From Mesorhizobium sp. dw_380 (GTDB taxonomy: Bacteria > Pseudomonadota > Alphaproteobacteria > Rhizobiales > Rhizobiaceae): DNA of 64,000 nt. A program made the translations under genes and the position numbers. The DNA is taken from assembly GCF_018588885.1 (NCBI RefSeq), contig NZ_JAFFIW010000003.1:124001-188000 (forward strand), in the 5' to 3' direction. This document shows positions 28,070 through 38,516 of this stretch, one piece after another (within the stretch, counting starts at the first letter, position 1; each line of letters opens with the position of its first letter). The notes under the pieces were generated by a model. That model did no database searches, was not told the origin of the DNA, and was given only the letters and a program-made list of their open reading frames with translations.

Positions 28070-28791
28070 TGCCGCTTTTGACGACCAAGGGTCTGTCGCG
28101 CAATTTCGGCGGCCTGCGCGCCGTCGACAGCGTCGACTTCACCCTGATGCCCGGAGAGATCCGCGCCGTGATCGGCCCCAATGGAGCCGGGAAAACCACC
28201 TTCGTCAGCCTGGTCAGCGGCCGCATCCAGCCATCTTCGGGAGCGATCGTCTTCGACGGCGCCGACATCACAGGCCTGCCGGCCTATATCAGGGTCCGCC
28301 AGGGCATCGCCTATACGTTCCAGATCACCAGCGTCTTCGCCAATCTCAGCGCCTACGACAATGTCGCGCTGCCGGTGCAGCGCACGCTGAGCGACAGCCG
28401 CTCGAAAGGCGCGGTCAAAGCCGGCGTCATGTCGGCGCTCGAACGTACGGGACTGGCCGACCGCGCCCATATGCAGGCCGGGCAATTGTCCTATGGCCAC
28501 CAGCGTCTGCTGGAAGTGACTATGGGCCTGGCACTGAAGCCACGCCTCTTGATCCTCGACGAGCCGACGCAAGGGCTGGCCGACAGCGAGATCGACAATT
28601 TCGTGGAGCTGGTGCGCGAGATCGCCAGGAGCGCCACCGTGCTTTTGATCGAGCACAACATGCCTGTCGTCATGCAGCTGGCCGACCGCATTACCGTCTT
28701 CAATGCCGGCAAGATCCTGGCCGAAGGCACGCCCGAGGCGATCCGCGAAAACGCGGCGGTGCAGGAAGCCTATCTGGGGACGGCCCCATGA
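28066..28791 (+). CDS. livG: Branched-chain-type ABC transporter ATPase
   Basis: ATPase of 241 residues. Walker A is GPNGAGKTT near residue 37; the signature region is LSYGHQRLLEV near 143, with Walker B LLILDEPTQGL near 161 and IEHNMPVV near 195. The tyrosine in LSYG is a usual variant in LivG-type proteins. The start at 28066 overlaps the LivM stop. The frame is open upstream, but this runs inside livM and is not coding. Confidence 0.9.
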   Translation: MMPLLTTKGLSRNFGGLRAVDSVDFTLMPGEIRAVIGPNGAGKTTFVSLVSGRIQPSSGAIVFDGADITGLPAYIRVRQGIAYTFQITSVFANLSAYDNVALPVQRTLSDSRSKGAVKAGVMSALERTGLADRAHMQAGQLSYGHQRLLEVTMGLALKPRLLILDEPTQGLADSEIDNFVELVREIARSATVLLIEHNMPVVMQLADRITVFNAGKILAEGTPEAIRENAAVQEAYLGTAP

Positions 28792-29525
28792 TTGAAGCGA
28801 ACATGACGGAGACGGGCAAGACGCAAGCCTTGGCGATCTCGGGACTGGACTGCTTCTATGGCGCTGTCCAGGTGCTCCATGGGCTCGATCTGGTGCTGAA
28901 CAAGGGCGAGGTGCTGTGCCTGTTTGGCCGTAACGGCGCCGGCAAGACGACGGCGCTGAAGGCGATCATGGGACTGGTTCCTTCAAGCGCGGGCTCGATC
29001 AAGCTCGCCGGCCGGGAATTGACCGGCCTGCCGGCGCATGACGTGCCGAAGGCCGGCGTCGCCTATGTGCCGCAGGGAAGGCGGCTGTTCGCCGAGATGA
29101 CCGTGGCGGAGAACATCGAGATCGGGCTGATGGCGCGCGGCAAGGGCAAGGCCGTGCGGGAAAATGTCCTCGAGCTTTTTCCATTACTGCGCCAGCGGCT
29201 GAGGCAACGCTCGGGCACTCTGTCCGGCGGCGAACAGCAGATGCTGGCCATGGCGCGCGCACTGTGCCTGGAGCCGCAGGTGCTGCTGCTCGACGAACCG
29301 ACCGAAGGGCTGATGCCGTCGATGATCGCCAAGATCCGCGAGACCGTGGCGATGCTGCGCGACATGGGCGTCTCGACCATCCTGGTCGAACAGCGGGTCG
29401 ACGCGGTGCTGTCGGTCGCCGACCGCGTTTGCTTTATTGAGAACGGCCGCAACCGCGAGACGGTCGACGTCGCGGACCTGCGCGCCGACCCTTCGGCGGT
29501 CAGGCGGTATGTGGGCGTGGGTTGA
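28788..29525 (+). CDS. livF: Branched-chain-type ABC transporter ATPase
   Basis: Second ATPase, 245 residues. Walker A GRNGAGKTT lies near residue 47, the LivF-type VPQGRRLFAEMTV near 93, the signature LSGGEQQMLAMARAL near 146 and Walker B LLLDEPTEGL near 167. It overlaps livG by 4 bp and ends exactly where the opposing antiporter gene ends, so the two operons converge with no spacer. This completes a five-gene importer. Confidence 0.9.
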   Translation: MIEANMTETGKTQALAISGLDCFYGAVQVLHGLDLVLNKGEVLCLFGRNGAGKTTALKAIMGLVPSSAGSIKLAGRELTGLPAHDVPKAGVAYVPQGRRLFAEMTVAENIEIGLMARGKGKAVRENVLELFPLLRQRLRQRSGTLSGGEQQMLAMARALCLEPQVLLLDEPTEGLMPSMIAKIRETVAMLRDMGVSTILVEQRVDAVLSVADRVCFIENGRNRETVDVADLRADPSAVRRYVGVG

Positions 29526-30941
29526 TCACCCGAAGAACAGAAAGCCCGCAACCAGAAACGTCGGGATCAATACCAGCCCGGACCACGCCATGTAGCCGAA
29601 AAAGCCGGGCATCTTGACGCCGCGGTGCCTGGCGATGGCATAGACCATGAAGTTGGGCGCATTGCCGATATAGGTGTTGGCGCCCATGAACACGGCGCCC
29701 ACCGAGATCGCGGCAAGCGTCGAAGCGAACTCGGTCATCAGGTGTCGAGGGTCGCCGCTGGCAAGCTCGAAGAACACCAGATAGGTCGGTGCATTGTCGA
29801 GGAAGGACGACAGCGCTCCGGTCAGCCAGAAATAGGCGAGATCGTTGGGCTGGCCCGAGGGAGAACTGACAAGCGACACCAACGGCGCCAGTGCCCCCTC
29901 ATGGCTGGCCCTGAGGATGGCGATGACCGGCACGATGCAGATGAAAATGCCGGCAAACAATTTCGCCACCTCCGCGATCGGAGCCCAGGTGAAGCCGTTC
30001 GCTTCGCGGTGGCTCTTGTATGAGAGGGGAAGCGACAGCAAGGCCAGCGCGAGGATGATGGCGTCGCGCACCAGGTTCTGCAGTTCGAGACCGACCCCGA
30101 ACACGGGAAAACTCACGCCCGGCTTCCAGGCCGCCGACAGCAGGATCGCACCGATCACACCAGCCAGCAGCGGAAGGTTGGCGAGGCCGCGCAGGCGCAC
30201 CTTCGTATCCGGCGTCGGATCCTTGATCTTCGGTGCGCCGGCCTCGCGCCGGTGCAGGATGATGTCGATGCCTAAGAAGACGGCCAGCACGACGAGGCCG
30301 ACGAAGAAGGTCTCCCGGTAGAGGTTGGTGGTGGTCCAGAAGAAATCGACGCCGCGCAGGAAGCCGACGAACAGAGGCGGATCGCCGAGCGGCGTCAGCG
30401 AGCCGCCGATGTTGGAAACCAGGAAAATGAAGAAGATGACGATATGGGCGTTGAACGGCCTGTTGTCGTTGGCGCGCAGGATCGGCCGGATCAGGATCAT
30501 CGAGGCGCCGGTGGTGCCGATCACCGAGGCCAGGATCGCGCCAGCAACCAACAGCCCGGCATTGACCAGCGGCGTGCCGTGAATGTTGCCGGCAAGCAGG
30601 ATGCCGCCCGAAATGGTGTAGAGCGCGAACAACAGGATGATGAACGACATGTATTCGGTGAGCAGCGCGTGCAGCACCGCCTCTGTCGCCGAGGGGACGC
30701 CGAAGGCCAATGCCAGCGGCACGACGACCAGCGCCGCCCACAGGGCAGTGATCTTGCCGTAATGATGCTCCCAGGCATGGGGGAACAGCAGCGGGCCGGT
30801 GGCGATCGACAGCAGCAATCCGGCAAAAGGCAGCGCCCACCACAGCGACATCGCGGCGCCGGGCAGACCGTGCTCCTCGGCCGCGAAGGCCTGTGTCGGA
30901 AACAGCATAGTGGCGGCGGCGATTGCTGCGCCCACCATCAT
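29526..30941 (-). CDS. Na+/H+ antiporter, NhaD-like
   Basis: Polytopic inner-membrane protein of about 471 residues with a dozen hydrophobic spans. It starts with a signal-like MMVGAAIAAATMLFPTQAFA followed by AEEHGLPGAAMSLWWALPF. Repeated segments such as TTGASMILIRPILRANDNRP, FLVSNIGGSLTPLGDPPLF and LSSFLDNAPTYLVFF match the ion-transporter superfamily that includes NhaD and arsenite/citrate carriers. I favour Na+/H+ exchange. The start is uncertain: ATG 30941 has AGGA directly beside it, and a GTG at 30980 has no ribosome site. Confidence 0.78.
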   Translation of the reverse strand: MMVGAAIAAATMLFPTQAFAAEEHGLPGAAMSLWWALPFAGLLLSIATGPLLFPHAWEHHYGKITALWAALVVVPLALAFGVPSATEAVLHALLTEYMSFIILLFALYTISGGILLAGNIHGTPLVNAGLLVAGAILASVIGTTGASMILIRPILRANDNRPFNAHIVIFFIFLVSNIGGSLTPLGDPPLFVGFLRGVDFFWTTTNLYRETFFVGLVVLAVFLGIDIILHRREAGAPKIKDPTPDTKVRLRGLANLPLLAGVIGAILLSAAWKPGVSFPVFGVGLELQNLVRDAIILALALLSLPLSYKSHREANGFTWAPIAEVAKLFAGIFICIVPVIAILRASHEGALAPLVSLVSSPSGQPNDLAYFWLTGALSSFLDNAPTYLVFFELASGDPRHLMTEFASTLAAISVGAVFMGANTYIGNAPNFMVYAIARHRGVKMPGFFGYMAWSGLVLIPTFLVAGFLFFG

Positions 30942-30987
30942 TCCTGTTGAAACCGGCGAAAACCCCCTCGGACGCCCCACAGCCGAT

Positions 30988-31602
30988 TCAGTCCGACAAA
31001 TGATCTTCGAGCGTCACGCCGGCGTCGCGCATGCGATGCAGCATGGCATCGACCGACCCATTGAGATCGATGCCACGGCAGGCATCGAGCCGGACGGTGA
31101 TCTTGAAGCCCTGGCTGACGGCGTCGAGCGCCGAAAAGCCGACGCAGAAATCCGTCGCCAGGCCGACCAGGGTCAAGGTGTCGATGCCGCGTTCCCTGAG
31201 ATAGCCGGCGAGGCCGGTGGGCGTCGTGCGGTCGTTCTCGAAGAAAGCCGAGTAGCTGTCGATGGCGGGGCGAAATCCCTTGCGGATGACGAGTTCGGCC
31301 TTGGTCCAGGCGAGGCCGGAGTGAAAATCCGAGCCAAGGCTGCCCTGGATGCAATGGTCCGGCCACAATGTCTGCTGGCCGTAGGGCATGTCGATCATGG
31401 TAAAGGGCTGCGCGCCTGGATGGCTGGAGGCAAAGCTCGAATGGCCGGCGGGGTGCCAGTCCTGCGTCAGCACGACATGGTCGGCATGCCGGATCATATC
31501 GTTGACCAGCGGCACGATCTCGTCGCCGCCGGCCACGGCAAGCGCGCCGCCCGGGCAAAAGTCGTTCTGCAGGTCGATGACAACAAGCGCTTCGTCGGCC
31601 AT
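30988..31602 (-). CDS. pncA: Nicotinamidase/pyrazinamidase
   Basis: Cysteine hydrolase of 204 residues that deamidates nicotinamide to nicotinate. The catalytic aspartate is in VVIDLQNDFCPGG (near residue 10), lysine in FRKG-like WTKAELVIRKG, and the nucleophile cysteine in GLATDFCV near residue 145. The metal site residues in the DWHPAGHSSFASSH block (near 53-66) are present. The start 31602 has AGAGGAAAG upstream. It is divergent from the molybdenum hydroxylase operon across 259 bp, so it could feed nicotinate both to NAD salvage and to that operon. Confidence 0.9.
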   Translation of the reverse strand: MADEALVVIDLQNDFCPGGALAVAGGDEIVPLVNDMIRHADHVVLTQDWHPAGHSSFASSHPGAQPFTMIDMPYGQQTLWPDHCIQGSLGSDFHSGLAWTKAELVIRKGFRPAIDSYSAFFENDRTTPTGLAGYLRERGIDTLTLVGLATDFCVGFSALDAVSQGFKITVRLDACRGIDLNGSVDAMLHRMRDAGVTLEDHLSD

Positions 31603-31744
31603 GGGCTTTCCTCTTCTGTATGCGGGCTCCAGTGGAAAATGCCGCTGACGCGACCGGAGGCAGAAACTTGACCAGATGGCCGCCTGCGTCAACCTCTGGA
31701 AGCATAACAAATGCGTGGTGGCGGAGCTGCGGCAAACTCTGGCT

Positions 31745-31786
31745 TTGACAATTCCTGCCGGCTTGATATCATTTGCATACGAATGA
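31745..31786 (+). promoter_or_regulatory. Sigma70-like promoter with overlapping palindromic operator
   Basis: TTGACA (31745-31750) and TATCAT (31767-31772) are separated by 16 bp and give a near-consensus promoter pointing at the hydroxylase operon. An 18-bp imperfect palindrome, TCATTTGCATACGAATGA (31769-31786), has perfect TCATT/AATGA ends and overlaps the -10 box. That is how a MarR repressor would act, and a MarR gene is the last in this operon. The link between the two is inference. Confidence 0.6.
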
Positions 31787-31861
31787 ATTTGCCCGGCCGT
31801 GACGCCGGAAGGATCTTTCGAAGTACCGGTTCTGGAAGGCCTCTTTTTTGGAAGGCAAAGC

Positions 31862-32713
31862 GTGATCCGTTACGCGAAACCCACCACGGTCGACGAGGCG
31901 CTCGCGCTGCTTGGCGAGGGCGCCTGGCGCATTCTGGCCGGCGGCACGGATTTCTATCCGGCACAAGGCAGCAAGCCGTTCCGCGACAATGTCCTCGACA
32001 TCAACGGTCTGACGACGCTGCGCGGCATCGCCGAGACCGGCAGTCATTGGGTCATCGGCGCGCGCACGACGTGGACCGACATCATCCGCCACCCCTTGCC
32101 GCCGGCCTTCGACGCGCTGAAACAGGCCGCGCGCGAAGTCGGCTCGGAGCAGATCCAGAACGTCGCCTCCGTCGCCGGCAATCTTTGCAACGCTTCGCCG
32201 GCCGCCGACGGCGTGCCGGGCCTGCTTGTCCTCGACGCCGAGGTCGAGCTGCGCTCGGCGGCGGCAACGCGCCATCTGCCCTTGCCGGATTTCATCCTCG
32301 GCAATCGCCGCACGGCCTTGCAGCCAGGCGAATTGGTCACCGCCATCCGCGTGCCAAAACCCATCGGCACGTCGGCTTTCGTCAAGCTCGGGGCGCGGCG
32401 CTATCTCGTTATTTCCATCGCCATGGTGGCGGCGCGTCTGGTCGTGGAGAACGGCATTGTCACGGATGCGGCTGTCGCGGTCGGTTCGTGTTCGGCCGTC
32501 GCCAAGCGGCTCGCCGGTGTCGAGGCCGCGTTGCGCGGCTTGCCGGCTGAGGGCGGGCTCGCCGATGCGGTCCTGGCCGCGCCGATGGCTGAGCTGTCCC
32601 CAATCACCGATGTGCGCGGCAGCGCCGAGTACCGGCTCGACGCCGTGCGCGAGATCGTTGCCCGGGCTTTGCTGACAGCCGCCGGACCGATACACCACAT
32701 GGTGGCGGCATGA
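31862..32713 (+). CDS. Molybdenum hydroxylase FAD-binding subunit
   Basis: Medium subunit of a xanthine dehydrogenase-family hydroxylase, about 283 residues. The FAD pyrophosphate-binding segment [13 protein letters not shown] lies near residue 24, and the second FAD motif, [20 protein letters not shown], near residue 98. I start at GTG 31862 ([13 protein letters not shown] follows), with GGAAGG upstream. It overlaps the next gene by ATGA. Electrons would run from the molybdenum site through the two Fe-S clusters of the next protein to this FAD. Confidence 0.88.
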   Translation: MIRYAKPTTVDEALALLGEGAWRILAGGTDFYPAQGSKPFRDNVLDINGLTTLRGIAETGSHWVIGARTTWTDIIRHPLPPAFDALKQAAREVGSEQIQNVASVAGNLCNASPAADGVPGLLVLDAEVELRSAAATRHLPLPDFILGNRRTALQPGELVTAIRVPKPIGTSAFVKLGARRYLVISIAMVAARLVVENGIVTDAAVAVGSCSAVAKRLAGVEAALRGLPAEGGLADAVLAAPMAELSPITDVRGSAEYRLDAVREIVARALLTAAGPIHHMVAA

Positions 32714-35520
32714 GCCAGGTCCTGCCTGAAGCCCGAGAAGCTCTGCCCGATTTGGGCGGCGTTCCGCATGGCCTTGAGCGCGCCGACATTGCCTTCGCGG
32801 TCAATGGTGTCGACGTGTCCATCAACGTGCCGCCGTTGCGCCGCCTGTCACAGGTTTTGCGTGACGAATTGCTGCTCACCGGCACCAAGGTCGGCTGCGA
32901 CGCCGGCGATTGCGGCGCCTGCACGGTGCTGGTCGACGGCGCGCCTGTCTGTGCCTGCCTGATGCCGGCTGCCTCAGCCGCCGGCGCATCGGTGACAACG
33001 GTCGAAGGACTGGCCAATGGCCGGCTGTCGGCGCTGCAGGCCTCTTTCCTCGCCCATGGCGCCGCGCAATGCGGCATCTGCACGCCGGCGCTGCTGGTCG
33101 CGGCAACCGCGCTGCTGGACACGAAGCCCAGACCGACCGAGACCGAGGTGCAGGACGCTCTGGGCGGCATCCTCTGCCGCTGCACCGGCTACCGGAAGAT
33201 CATCGCGGCGGTGGTGGATGCCTCTTTGCAAACGGCAAGCCTGGATTTCCGCCTGCCTCAGTCCGGACACGCCATTGGCTCGTCACCTGTCAGGCTTGAC
33301 GGCGTGCCGAAGGTGACCGGAGCTGAGAAATTCGGTGGCGATTCCTTCCCGGCGGATGCGCTTGGCGTGCTGGTGGTGCGCTCGCCGCATTACCATGCCA
33401 GCTTCACCTTCGGCGATCTCGCTAGCTGGGTGAAGGCCCATCCCGGCATCACCGGTGTGTTCACGGCGGCCGATATTCCGGGGAAAAACTGTTTCGGCGT
33501 TATCGGCCCGTTCGCCGACCAGCCGGCACTGGCCGACGGGTTTGCGCGGCTTCGCGGCGAGGCGGTGGCGCTGGTTGCCGGCGAGCGCGAGGCGATGCTC
33601 GATCTCGATTTGTCGGACTTTCCGGTCCGCTGGACCGAACTGCCGCATTTTCTGCAGTCTGGCGAAGCGCAGGCCGAAGGCGCTGCGCTGATCCATGAAA
33701 ACCGCCCGGCCAACCTGTTGACCAAGGGCTTCGTCGAACGCGGCGACCCCGAGGCAGCGCTTGCCAATGCCGCCGTCACGGTTTCCGGCGCGATCGACAC
33801 CTCCTATGTCGAGCACGCCTATATCGAGCCCGAAGCCGGCCATGCCTATATGGATGGCGACACGCTGGTCGTCGTCGCCTGCACCCAGGCGCCGTACATG
33901 GATCGTGACGACACAGCGAAGGTGCTTGGCCTTGCCGTCGACAAGGTGCGCATCGTGCCGACCGCGACCGGCGGCGGGTTCGGCTCCAAGCTCGACGTTT
34001 CGCTGCAGCCGCTGATCGGCCTGGTGGCGCTGAAGACGGGACGGCCGGCCGCCCTTGCCTACACCCGCAACGAATCGATGATGTCGACCACCAAGCGTCA
34101 TCCGGCCGAGATGAAGGCGACCATCGGCGCCGACGCCCACGGCCATGTCACTGGCATGACCTTCACGGGCGATTTCAACACCGGCCCCTATGCGAGCTGG
34201 GGCCCGACCGTGGCCAACCGCGTGCCGGTGCATGCCTCCGGCCCCTATGCGACGCCGAACTACCGCGCCGAGGGCCGCGCCGTCCACACCCATGGCCCGA
34301 TCTCCGGCGCCTTCCGCGGCTTCGGCGTGCCGCAGGCGACGATCATGCAAGAGACGCTTTATGACGAACTGGCAGGCAAGCTCGGCGTCGACCGCCTCGA
34401 TTTTCGCCTGAAAAACTGCCTTCGGAACGGCTCCGAAACGGTTACTGGTCAGCTCCTGGAGTCCGGTGTCGGCATTGCGGAATGCCTCGAGGCCCTGCGG
34501 CCGCATTGGGCGCGTGCGACCTCGGATGCGGATGTTTTCAACAATGCCCACCGGGACAAAAAGCGCGGCGTTGGCGTGGCTTCCTGCTGGTATGGCTGCG
34601 GTAACACATCGCTGCCCAATCCATCGACCATCCGGGTCGGCATCTCGCCATCTGGCGATGTCATCCTGCATCAAGGCGCCGTCGATATCGGCCAGGGTTC
34701 CAACACCGTCATTAGCCAGATCTGCGCCGACGCGCTCGGCCTGCCGCTGGACAAATTCCGGCTGAAGAGCGCCGACACGGCAATCAGCCCCGATGCCGGC
34801 AAGACCTCGGCCTCGCGCCAGACTTTTGTGACCGGCAAGGCAGCCGAAAAAGCAGGGCGGGCCTTGCGCGAAACGATCCTGCGCTTCGCCAATGTCTCTG
34901 AAAAAGCCTCCATGCAGCTCGATGGCGTGGCAATCGTCATCCGCGAGGGCGAAGCCACGCGCCGTATCGATCTCGCCTCGCTCGACGTGGACGGCAATGG
35001 CTTCGTCTTCCGCGCCGAGGAGACCTACGACCCGCCGACGCTGCCGCTCGATGCCAAGGGACAGGGCAAGCCCTATGCCGTCTATGGCTATGGGGCGCAG
35101 ATCGCCGAACTCGAGGTCGATCTCACGCTCGGCACGGTGAGGCTGATCAAGATCACCGCCGCGCACGATGTCGGCAAGGCGATCAACCCGCTGCTGGCCG
35201 AGGGTCAGATAGAAGGCGGCATCGCGCAAGGCATCGGCATGGCGCTGATGGAAGAGTACATTCCCGGTCGCACCGAAAACCTGCACGACTATCTCATCCC
35301 GACGATCGGTGACGTGCCGCCGATCGAGACCATACTGGTCGAGGTTCCCGATCCCGAAGGGCCGTTCGGCGCCAAGGGCCTGGGCGAGCATGTGCTGATC
35401 CCGACGGCGCCGGCGATCCTCAACGCCATCCGCCACGCCACCGGCGTTCTGGTCACCAAGGTTCCGGCGACGCCGACGCGTATCCGCGCCGCCATTCGCG
35501 AAAAGGAGGCACGCCGATGA
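32710..35520 (+). CDS. Fused [2Fe-2S]/molybdopterin hydroxylase subunit
   Basis: A 936-residue protein joining two normally separate subunits. Residues about 27-180 form the iron-sulfur part: a plant-ferredoxin cluster ([19 protein letters not shown], near 63-81) and a second cluster with CGIC near 121 and CRCTGY near 156. The rest is the molybdopterin domain with GGGFGSK near 421, RGFGVPQ near 538 and the terminal GAKGLGEHV, whose glutamate is the catalytic base of this family. It should hydroxylate an aromatic N-heterocycle or purine. It is chained by overlaps to its neighbours. Confidence 0.88.
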   Translation: MSQVLPEAREALPDLGGVPHGLERADIAFAVNGVDVSINVPPLRRLSQVLRDELLLTGTKVGCDAGDCGACTVLVDGAPVCACLMPAASAAGASVTTVEGLANGRLSALQASFLAHGAAQCGICTPALLVAATALLDTKPRPTETEVQDALGGILCRCTGYRKIIAAVVDASLQTASLDFRLPQSGHAIGSSPVRLDGVPKVTGAEKFGGDSFPADALGVLVVRSPHYHASFTFGDLASWVKAHPGITGVFTAADIPGKNCFGVIGPFADQPALADGFARLRGEAVALVAGEREAMLDLDLSDFPVRWTELPHFLQSGEAQAEGAALIHENRPANLLTKGFVERGDPEAALANAAVTVSGAIDTSYVEHAYIEPEAGHAYMDGDTLVVVACTQAPYMDRDDTAKVLGLAVDKVRIVPTATGGGFGSKLDVSLQPLIGLVALKTGRPAALAYTRNESMMSTTKRHPAEMKATIGADAHGHVTGMTFTGDFNTGPYASWGPTVANRVPVHASGPYATPNYRAEGRAVHTHGPISGAFRGFGVPQATIMQETLYDELAGKLGVDRLDFRLKNCLRNGSETVTGQLLESGVGIAECLEALRPHWARATSDADVFNNAHRDKKRGVGVASCWYGCGNTSLPNPSTIRVGISPSGDVILHQGAVDIGQGSNTVISQICADALGLPLDKFRLKSADTAISPDAGKTSASRQTFVTGKAAEKAGRALRETILRFANVSEKASMQLDGVAIVIREGEATRRIDLASLDVDGNGFVFRAEETYDPPTLPLDAKGQGKPYAVYGYGAQIAELEVDLTLGTVRLIKITAAHDVGKAINPLLAEGQIEGGIAQGIGMALMEEYIPGRTENLHDYLIPTIGDVPPIETILVEVPDPEGPFGAKGLGEHVLIPTAPAILNAIRHATGVLVTKVPATPTRIRAAIREKEARR

Positions 35521-37058
35521 GCGAGCTTGCCGAGCGCTTCGAAACCCACGATCCCGGCGAGAAGCTGGTGGCGGAAAAGATCCGCTGCGATGCCTGCCCT
35601 GTCATGTGCTACATCGCGGATGGCCGCACCGGCGCCTGCGACCGCTATGGCAATGCCGGCGGCAAGATCGTGCGCATGGATCCGCTGACCATTCTCGACC
35701 ATGCGGCGGAGACCGGCGCGGCAATCGTGCCGTTCGTCGCCGAGGGCGAGGCATGGGACGGCGAACTGGTCAACACCGGCCGCCGCTTCGTCACGGCAAT
35801 AGGTGCCGGCACCACCTATCCCGACTACAAGCCAGCCCCCTTCATCGTCAGCCAGGAGGTCGAGGGCGTCGATTTGGTGACCGTGGTCACCGAGGGCATC
35901 TTCTCCTACTGCGGCGTCAAGGTGAAGATCGATACCGACCGCCATATCGGACCCGAAACGGCTGTCGTGCGATCGCAAGGCGAGGCGATCGGCCATGTCA
36001 CCACGGGCGAGTACGGCTCGCAGATGCTGTCGCTGGGCGGTGTGCATCATTTGACCGGCGGCTCCAAAGCGGAAGGCCGCGCCACCTGTGACGCGCTGCT
36101 CAATCTGTGCAACCGCAAGCCGGTCGAACTGAGCATCGACGGCGGCGCCACCATCACCGTCGAAGCCGGCAAACCGCCTGTCATCGACGGCAAGCAGGAA
36201 CACCGCATGCGCGTCGGCTGCGGTTCGGCGACCATCGGCATGTTCGCCACGCAATGGCGCGGGCTGGTCGACGAGGTGGTGGTGGTCGACGACCACATCA
36301 CCGGCGTCGTCTCCGAGCATCAGGCCGGCAAGGTGCTGGGCTGGCAGGATACGGGGATAAAAATCATCGGCCGCCGCTCAACACCGGGCCGCTATTTCAA
36401 GGTGTCGGAGCCCGGCCTCGGCTGGGGCGGGACCAGCATTTCCGACCCGCTGTCGATCCTCGGCGAATGGAACGCCAAGAAGGGCGCACGTCCCGGCCTG
36501 TCGATGCTGATGGTTTCGACCACCGGCGAGCAGTTCGCCTATTACGAACTCGACGACGATCTGAAGCCGGTCCAAAAGCCGTTTCCGGAGCGGCTGCAAA
36601 AGTCGGTCGAGCTGATCGAGGACAATTGCGAGCCGGCGCTGTGCACCGTGCTGTTCATCGGCGGCGCCGGCGGTTCGCTGCGCGCCGGCGTCACCGAAAA
36701 CCCGGTCAATCTCACCCGTTCGGTGCAAGGCTTGAAGACCTATGTCACGGTCGGTGGTGCGCCGGCCTATGTCTGGCCGGGCGGCGGCATCACGCTGATG
36801 GTCGATGTCACACGGGTTCCGGAAGGCGCCTTCGGTTATGTGCCGACGCCGGCGCTGGTGGCGCCGATCGAATTCACCTTGCGCCGCGACGATTATGTCA
36901 GGCTCGGCGGCTACGAGGCCGAAATCCGCAGCGTCGACGACATCGTTGCCAAGGGCGGCGAATACCTCAATGCGCGCCGCGGCACCGGCGCGTCATCGGG
37001 CAATCCATGGCCGCCACTGGCGCAATTGCGCCGGACGCCCGCGAACGGGGCCGGATGA
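35517..37058 (+). CDS. 6-hydroxynicotinate reductase-like Fe-S protein
   Basis: A 513-residue cytosolic protein starting [12 protein letters not shown]. Near residues 25-42 it has a cysteine cluster [18 protein letters not shown] (C-x2-C-x3-C-x9-C) suited to a [4Fe-4S] centre. I associate this family with the ferredoxin-dependent 6-hydroxynicotinate reductase of anaerobic nicotinate fermenters. Remaining parts are glycine-rich and lack motifs I can name, with no membrane span. Following a Mo hydroxylase, it would reduce the hydroxylated ring. The name is recalled from the family; the substrate here is unproven. Confidence 0.7.
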   Translation: MSELAERFETHDPGEKLVAEKIRCDACPVMCYIADGRTGACDRYGNAGGKIVRMDPLTILDHAAETGAAIVPFVAEGEAWDGELVNTGRRFVTAIGAGTTYPDYKPAPFIVSQEVEGVDLVTVVTEGIFSYCGVKVKIDTDRHIGPETAVVRSQGEAIGHVTTGEYGSQMLSLGGVHHLTGGSKAEGRATCDALLNLCNRKPVELSIDGGATITVEAGKPPVIDGKQEHRMRVGCGSATIGMFATQWRGLVDEVVVVDDHITGVVSEHQAGKVLGWQDTGIKIIGRRSTPGRYFKVSEPGLGWGGTSISDPLSILGEWNAKKGARPGLSMLMVSTTGEQFAYYELDDDLKPVQKPFPERLQKSVELIEDNCEPALCTVLFIGGAGGSLRAGVTENPVNLTRSVQGLKTYVTVGGAPAYVWPGGGITLMVDVTRVPEGAFGYVPTPALVAPIEFTLRRDDYVRLGGYEAEIRSVDDIVAKGGEYLNARRGTGASSGNPWPPLAQLRRTPANGAG

Positions 37059-37939
37059 TGGACGGTCCGCAAGCGCATTGGCTGCAGGGCGGCAAACGGC
37101 TGCATCTCAACCATGGGCCGATCGACCTGATCGTCGAGGTCTTTGGCGAGGCGCTGGAATGCCGCAAGGCCTATGAGCAGGCCGTGGCACGGTTCCAGAC
37201 CATTTTAGCCGAGCTGGTTGATGAACTTCCGGAACTGCGACGTCCCGCGTCGTTGCGTCCTCGCCTGTTCTCCGGGTCAACGGCGCGGCGGATGGAGGCG
37301 GCGGTCGTGCCGCTGGCGGAAGAATTCATCACGCCGATGGCCGCCGTCGCGGGATCAGTAGCCGACGAAATACTTGGGGCACTGCTCGCCGGCCGAAAGC
37401 TCGATCGCGCCTATGTCAACAATGGCGGCGACAGCGCGATCCATCTGAGCGCCGGCCAGTCGATGACCCTTGCTATCGCCGGCATCGGCCACGGTCTGGC
37501 CGATCGCATCGTCATCCATGCCGAGGACGGGGTGCACGGCGTTGCCACCAGCGGCTGGCGCGGGCGCTCGTTTTCGCTCGGCATCGCCGACGCCGTCACC
37601 GTGCTCGCCAAGACCGGCGCCGAGGCCGATGCGGCCGCGACGCTGATCGCCAATGCCGTCGACCTGCCCGGCCATCCGGCCATCCGGCGTGTGCCGGCGC
37701 GCGAGCTGGCGCCTGACAGCGACCTTGGCGACAGGCTGGTGACACAAGGCGTCGGCCGGCTTTCTCCAGCCGAGATCGCCACGGCGCTGGACAGCGGGCT
37801 TGCCGTCGCCGAAGATTTCCGCCGAAGGGGATTGATCGCCGCGTCGGCGCTGTTCCTTGCCGGCCATATCAGCGTCGATGGTTCCATGGCGCTTGCCGCG
37901 CCCAACAAACGTCAGGGGAAGGAAGTTGCCCATGCCTGA
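37055..37939 (+). CDS. UPF0280 family protein (ApbE-like fold)
   Basis: A protein of about 294 residues beginning [25 protein letters not shown]. The AYVNNGGDSAIHLSAGQS segment near residue 112 and GVATSGWRGRSFSLGIADAVTV near 160 match the UPF0280 family, which shares features with ApbE FMN transferases (NNGGD, ATSG, DAVTVLAKT). A role in flavin attachment or a ring-product reaction is possible but untested. It begins by ATGA overlap with the Fe-S protein gene and overlaps the next gene by 8 bp. Upstream in-frame codons lie inside the preceding gene and are not coding. Confidence 0.78.
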   Translation: MMDGPQAHWLQGGKRLHLNHGPIDLIVEVFGEALECRKAYEQAVARFQTILAELVDELPELRRPASLRPRLFSGSTARRMEAAVVPLAEEFITPMAAVAGSVADEILGALLAGRKLDRAYVNNGGDSAIHLSAGQSMTLAIAGIGHGLADRIVIHAEDGVHGVATSGWRGRSFSLGIADAVTVLAKTGAEADAAATLIANAVDLPGHPAIRRVPARELAPDSDLGDRLVTQGVGRLSPAEIATALDSGLAVAEDFRRRGLIAASALFLAGHISVDGSMALAAPNKRQGKEVAHA

Positions 37940-38516
37940 GTTTCCGGTCCGCAAGATCGCGGTGCTGAGCGAAGAGATTTTTCATGAGGGCGGGCCGGTC
38001 GCAAAAGTCCCGCGCCGGCGTGCCGCCGCCATGGCCGTGGTCAAGAACCCGTTCGCCGGGCGCTATGTCGAAGACCTGCAGAGCGCGATGGACGATTTGA
38101 AGCCACTCGGCCTGCTGCTCGCCGACCGACTGATCGCCGCACTCGGCGGCGATGTCAAACAGATCGACGGCTATGGCAAGGGCGCCATTGTCGGCACGGC
38201 AGGTGAACTCGAGCACGGTGCGCTGTGGCATGTGCCGGGCGGCTATGCCATGCGCGAGCGGCTCGGCGACGCCAAGGCGATCGTGCCGTCGGCCAAGAAG
38301 GTCGGCGCCTTCGGCTCGAAGCTCGACGTGCCGCTCGGCCACATAAACGCGGCTTACGTGCGCAGCCATTTCGACGCCATGGAGGTCGGCATCAGCGATG
38401 GCCCGCGCCCCGATGAGATCCTGTTTTGCCTGGCCATGACGTGCGGCCCACGCGTCCACAATCGCATGGGCGGTCTGGCGGCCGATGACATAAAAGCCTG
38501 GGACGGGCTGCGGTGA
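37932..38516 (+). CDS. DUF1185 (amino acid synthesis family) protein
   Basis: A soluble protein of 194 residues, MPEFPVRKIAVLSEEIFHEGG at its start. It contains KNPFAGRYVEDLQSAMDDLK near residue 39, EHGALWHVPGGYAMRE near 96 and PLGHINAAYVRSHFDAMEVG near 135, which I recognise as DUF1185. The amino acid synthesis label attached to this family is not backed by a known reaction I can cite. AGGGGAAGG precedes ATG 37932. Conserved placement after the hydroxylase and reductase genes suggests a step in the same pathway. Confidence 0.78.
   Translation: MPEFPVRKIAVLSEEIFHEGGPVAKVPRRRAAAMAVVKNPFAGRYVEDLQSAMDDLKPLGLLLADRLIAALGGDVKQIDGYGKGAIVGTAGELEHGALWHVPGGYAMRERLGDAKAIVPSAKKVGAFGSKLDVPLGHINAAYVRSHFDAMEVGISDGPRPDEILFCLAMTCGPRVHNRMGGLAADDIKAWDGLR

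Noticed and set aside
33283..35436. Long antisense open frame (about 717 codons) opposite the molybdenum hydroxylase
   Set aside because: It is an artefact of high GC and strong third-position bias in the sense gene; it has arginine/histidine/glycine-rich, domain-free sequence and no ribosome site.
36107..37055. Upstream extension of the UPF0280 gene
   Set aside because: It is the shadow of the Fe-S protein gene; ATG 37055 in the ATGA overlap is the natural start.
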